A program made the position numbers and the translations under genes. Below are positions 4,769 to 5,455 of a DNA stretch of 5,455 nucleotides, in pieces. A model generated the notes under the pieces. It ran no database searches and was not told the DNA's origin. It worked only from the letters and a program-made list of their open reading frames with translations. The stretch's first letter is position 1. Each line of letters opens with the position of its first letter. The stretch is from Methylocystaceae bacterium. GTDB lineage: Bacteria; Pseudomonadota; Alphaproteobacteria; Rhizobiales; Beijerinckiaceae. The stretch is taken from the NCBI GenBank assembly GCA_003152255.1, contig PLZT01000066.1:1-5455 (forward strand). Reading direction: 5' to 3'.

Positions 4769-4962
4769 CCTCTCACGTTAAACGCCCCCTCGGGTCGAGA
4801 GAGTGGTCAAAAAGTGCGATTTCTCCTTATTTTGTCGACGCTTCCACGTGTTTCACAAATCTTGCCTTTTGCTCGACCAAGCCGCTTCGCTCGCCCGCTG
4901 GAGACTGCCGACGATTTGCGCGCAGCGTAAAGACGCATCTCCACTTTTCCGGGGCAAGTCCA
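4769..4962. other. Gap with no recognisable gene
   Basis: Short frames on both strands lack ribosome binding sites and family resemblance. It begins with TCTCACGTTAAACGCC, which is similar to the sequence at 361-376 near the other recombinase break. Confidence 0.35.
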
Positions 4963-5358
4963 TTGCCTCGCTGTGCGGGCAGCGAGGAGTGTCACTCTGT
5001 CGCAGCTCAATGCTTGGAACTTACGCCGACTTCACACGTTGGAGTAGTATCCTCGATTAGTGATGGTGAGTGGATCGAGGGACTACCGGATGATGTTCGC
5101 ACAATAGAAAAGGAACTTAATCCTGCCAGGAATTGCGTGGTGAGTTTCGTGAACGAGAAACAAAAATTTCGCTTCAGACCTGACTCCCCGGTCGCACGCG
5201 AGCTGAACATCTCGACTGACGCCGTTGGAACCGTAATTTGTCGGTATCGTATCCTGAGGGAAGGTGAACTTGCCCCAGAGCGGTTGGACGTGCGCTTCGG
5301 TGAGCGACGGTTTGCTTGGGGGGTGCCCGAAAAAGAGTTCGAGGTAATCCTCAATTAG
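4963..5358 (+). CDS. Hypothetical protein, start uncertain
   Basis: The frame is open from TTG 4963 to TAG 5356-5358 (131 residues), and another TTG at 5014 would give 114. Neither start has a good ribosome binding site, and there is no in-frame ATG, so the true 5' end may be lost. From about 5055 the sequence looks genuinely coding: SDGEWIEGLPDDVRTIEKEL, then CVVSFVNEKQKFRFRPDSPV, then VGTVICRYRIL, ERLDVRFGERRFAWGVPEKE and FEVILN. The alternating hydrophobic pattern suggests a mainly beta protein. The opposing minus-strand frame is serine, threonine and arginine rich and looks like a shadow. I do not recognise the family. Slightly lower GC than the recombinase region hints at a separate origin. 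It points away from the recombinase cassette. Confidence 0.5.
   Translation: MPRCAGSEECHSVAAQCLELTPTSHVGVVSSISDGEWIEGLPDDVRTIEKELNPARNCVVSFVNEKQKFRFRPDSPVARELNISTDAVGTVICRYRILREGELAPERLDVRFGERRFAWGVPEKEFEVILN
4966..4987. repeat. Perfect 8-bp hairpin before the last gene
   Basis: CCTCGCTG (4966-4973) pairs with CAGCGAGG (4980-4987) around TGCGGG. It lies inside the weakly supported first codons of the downstream frame, which suggests a non-coding leader or an upstream regulatory site. No T-run follows. Confidence 0.65.
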
Positions 5359-5455
5359 AATGATGCATGAAAACCGCATAACTCACCAATAGGGAAGCCT
5401 CGACGCGCGCCTCCGGCCGCCTGTTCTGTAATGTTCGCGGTAGGGACGTCCATTA

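Noticed and set aside
5007..5354. 115-residue minus-strand frame opposite the last gene
   Set aside because: Serine/threonine/arginine-rich composition and no ribosome binding site; the plus-strand frame has a far more protein-like pattern.
1..5455. CRISPR array or complete insertion sequence
   Set aside because: No regularly spaced direct repeats, and no transposase with terminal inverted repeats was found.

Overview
The window is a GC-rich stretch of accessory DNA, most likely from an alphaproteobacterium of the Hyphomicrobiales type (a methylotroph or rhizobium-like host). This rests on codon bias, a FixJ-like receiver remnant, and WGR- and PIN-domain remnants of kinds common there. No housekeeping gene, rRNA or tRNA was seen. 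It looks like part of a plasmid or genomic island: one intact tyrosine recombinase with small partner genes, surrounded by truncated gene pieces. The organism and replicon type are inferences.

Layout. 1-332 is a broken second copy of the 3' ends of two convergent genes: the small acidic ORF (+) and the recombinase (-). 333-540 is mostly unassigned. 540-872 (-) is a FixJ-type receiver remnant, and it abuts 874-1167 (+), the C-terminal part of a PIN-domain toxin-like protein. 1168-1430 holds nothing recognised. 1434-1516 is rich in inverted repeats and includes a likely terminator for a 53-residue glycine-zipper membrane peptide (1551-1712, -). 1828-1923 (-) is probably the start of a broken WGR-domain gene. 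2014-2123 carries three hairpins close together in otherwise non-coding DNA. 2470-2709 (+) is the intact 79-residue acidic ORF, ending at a weak terminator and converging on the recombinase.

The core is a minus-strand run reading from 4479 down to 2747: a start-less helical ORF (A), an 84-residue ORF (B), a 72-residue helical ORF (C), and a full tyrosine recombinase of 318 residues with all six expected catalytic positions. C and the recombinase overlap by ATGA, so they are probably translationally coupled. A and C look like distant relatives of each other. Just upstream of A, at 4478-4768, is an internal fragment of another copy of the recombinase. The intact cassette is therefore bracketed on both sides by same-orientation pieces of its own genes, as expected for a decayed tandem array or repeated insertion of a recombinase cassette. 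A separate hypothetical gene on the + strand (about 4963-5358) closes the window.

The most promising undescribed unit is this cassette: a recombinase coupled to small helical and alpha/beta proteins, plus a convergent acidic ORF that was duplicated with it. The functions of the small proteins cannot be read from the sequence.
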